Below, piece after piece: positions 63,267-64,000 of a DNA stretch of 64,000 nucleotides. The notes beneath the pieces are model-generated. The model was not told where the DNA came from and made no database searches. It saw nothing but the letters and a program-made list of their open reading frames with translations. Each line of letters starts with the position of its first letter. The stretch's first letter is position 1. The translations under genes and the position numbers were made by a program. The stretch lies in assembly GCF_001428485.1 (NCBI RefSeq), contig NZ_LMHS01000001.1, positions 62,404-126,403 of the forward strand, given 5' to 3'. This stretch comes from Microbacterium sp. Root180 (GTDB lineage: Bacteria; Actinomycetota; Actinomycetes; Actinomycetales; Microbacteriaceae).

Positions 63267-64000
63267 TCAGATGAGGTACTGCGACAGGCCGCGCTTGAGG
63301 AAACGTCCGTCGCCCTTGGCGCCGAGGTACCGACCGTCGTCGACGATGACCTTTCCGCGCGAGATCACCGTGTCGACGTGCCCGTCGATCTCGAACCCCT
63401 CCCAGGCGGAATGGTCCATGTTCATGTGGTGGGATGCCGCGGAGATCGACGTGTGCCCGTTCGGGTCGTAGACCACCACGTCACCGTCGGCGCCCGGCTG
63501 GATCACACCCTTGCGGCCGTACAGGCCGAACATGCGCGCCGGCGTGGTCGAGGTGAGCTCGACCCACCGCTCCAGCGTGATCTTGCCGGTCACGACGCCC
63601 TGGTACATGAGGTCCATGCGGTGCTCGACGGATCCGATGCCGTTGGGGATCGCGCGGAAGTCGTCGAGACCGAGCTCCTTCTGACCCTTCATGCAGAACG
63701 GGCAGTGGTCTGTCGAGACCATTTGGATGTCGTTCGTGCGCAGGGCCTGCCACATGTGGTGCTGGTGGCCCTCGCCGCGGCTGCGCAGCGGGGTGGAGCA
63801 CACCCACTTGGCGCCCTCGAATTGGCCCCACTCCTCGCTGAACGCGCCGAGCTGCTCCTCGAGTGACAGGTACAGGTACTGCGGGCAGGTCTCGCCGAAC
63901 ACGTTCCAGCCCTGATCCCGCGCCCAGGCGATCTGCTCGACGGCCTGCTTCGCGCTCACGTGGACCGTGTAGAGGGGTGCGCCGGTGAGGTTGGCGAGCA
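63267..64000 (-). CDS. hydA: Dihydropyrimidinase/hydantoinase, C-terminal part (cut by window end)
   Basis: The frame is open to the right edge, so only the C-terminal ~243 residues are seen. The first visible part reads ANLTGAPLYTVHVSAKQAVE, where the histidine in VHVS is a metal ligand; the catalytic Asp is in MVSTDHCPFCMKGQKELG, a pattern highly typical of D-hydantoinase/dihydropyrimidinase. The enzyme opens the dihydropyrimidine or hydantoin ring to an N-carbamoyl amino acid. The start and any further upstream gene (such as an N-carbamoyl-beta-alanine amidohydrolase) lie outside the window. First visible gene of the importer operon. Confidence 0.92.
   Translation of the reverse strand, partial: LANLTGAPLYTVHVSAKQAVEQIAWARDQGWNVFGETCPQYLYLSLEEQLGAFSEEWGQFEGAKWVCSTPLRSRGEGHQHHMWQALRTNDIQMVSTDHCPFCMKGQKELGLDDFRAIPNGIGSVEHRMDLMYQGVVTGKITLERWVELTSTTPARMFGLYGRKGVIQPGADGDVVVYDPNGHTSISAASHHMNMDHSAWEGFEIDGHVDTVISRGKVIVDDGRYLGAKGDGRFLKRGLSQYLI

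Overview
The window is very GC-rich and densely packed, with ATGA/GTGA start-stop overlaps, many GTG starts and many genes whose -10 box sits 6-8 bases before the start codon (leaderless mRNAs). With PspC, DUF1304, Lhr-Nei2, an F420-type LLM oxidoreductase and a DUF4916-like NUDIX protein, this points to an actinobacterium, most likely Microbacteriaceae near Microbacterium. No rRNA, tRNA, CRISPR array, transposase or phage gene was seen. Both ends cut genes.

Layout. 1-2.8 kb: 3' end of a cation:proton antiporter, a small unknown, a TspO-like membrane protein and a class I glutamine amidotransferase. 2.85-8.2 kb: a four-gene cassette of sigma factor, small unknown, cytosolic subtilase with a seven-fold PYGSTN repeat, and TPR-CHAT protease; this is the best candidate for an undescribed system. 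8.5-10.8 kb: a LysR effector domain lacking its HTH, DUF1304, thermonuclease and a hexapeptide-repeat protein. 11-22.6 kb: a polyamine/amine uptake and oxidation locus (class III aminotransferase, divergent PucR regulator, potADBC, amidohydrolase, FAD amine oxidase, cupin). 22.6-26.5 kb: a small secreted protein, lipoprotein, membrane-fusion protein, ABC ATPase and FtsX-like permease. 26.6-32.1 kb: nei and lhr. 32.2-38.4 kb: PspC, tandem paralogous lipoproteins, an ABC-F ATPase carrying an in-frame repeat insertion, an esterase and TetR. 38.5-45.3 kb: a second YtcJ-like amidohydrolase with a complete Dpp/Opp-type importer, facing TetR across a shared promoter/operator. 45.4-55.3 kb: NUDIX-like protein, M3 peptidase, DivIVA-like coiled coil, threonine aldolase, SDR, DUF6421, Lrp and a lipid kinase. 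55.4-64 kb: dihydropyrimidinase (cut), LLM oxidoreductase, an NMT1-type importer, an omega-amino-acid transaminase and methylmalonate-semialdehyde dehydrogenase, together fitting reductive pyrimidine or hydantoin use down to beta-alanine and acetyl-CoA.

Several families of short palindromic elements are scattered between genes. Family A (62-73 bp, arms with GTGCGGGC/GCCCGCAC) has five copies. Family B (76-77 bp, arms GTCGAGAAACGAGGA/TCCTCGTTTCTCGAC) has four copies, two of them in frame inside the ABC-F gene. Three unrelated hairpins (C, D, E) occur once each. A motif GACAGATCGWCCG is shared by the pucR/aminotransferase promoter region and the potA promoter region, suggesting one regulon. All functions are inferred from sequence by eye; no database search was run.
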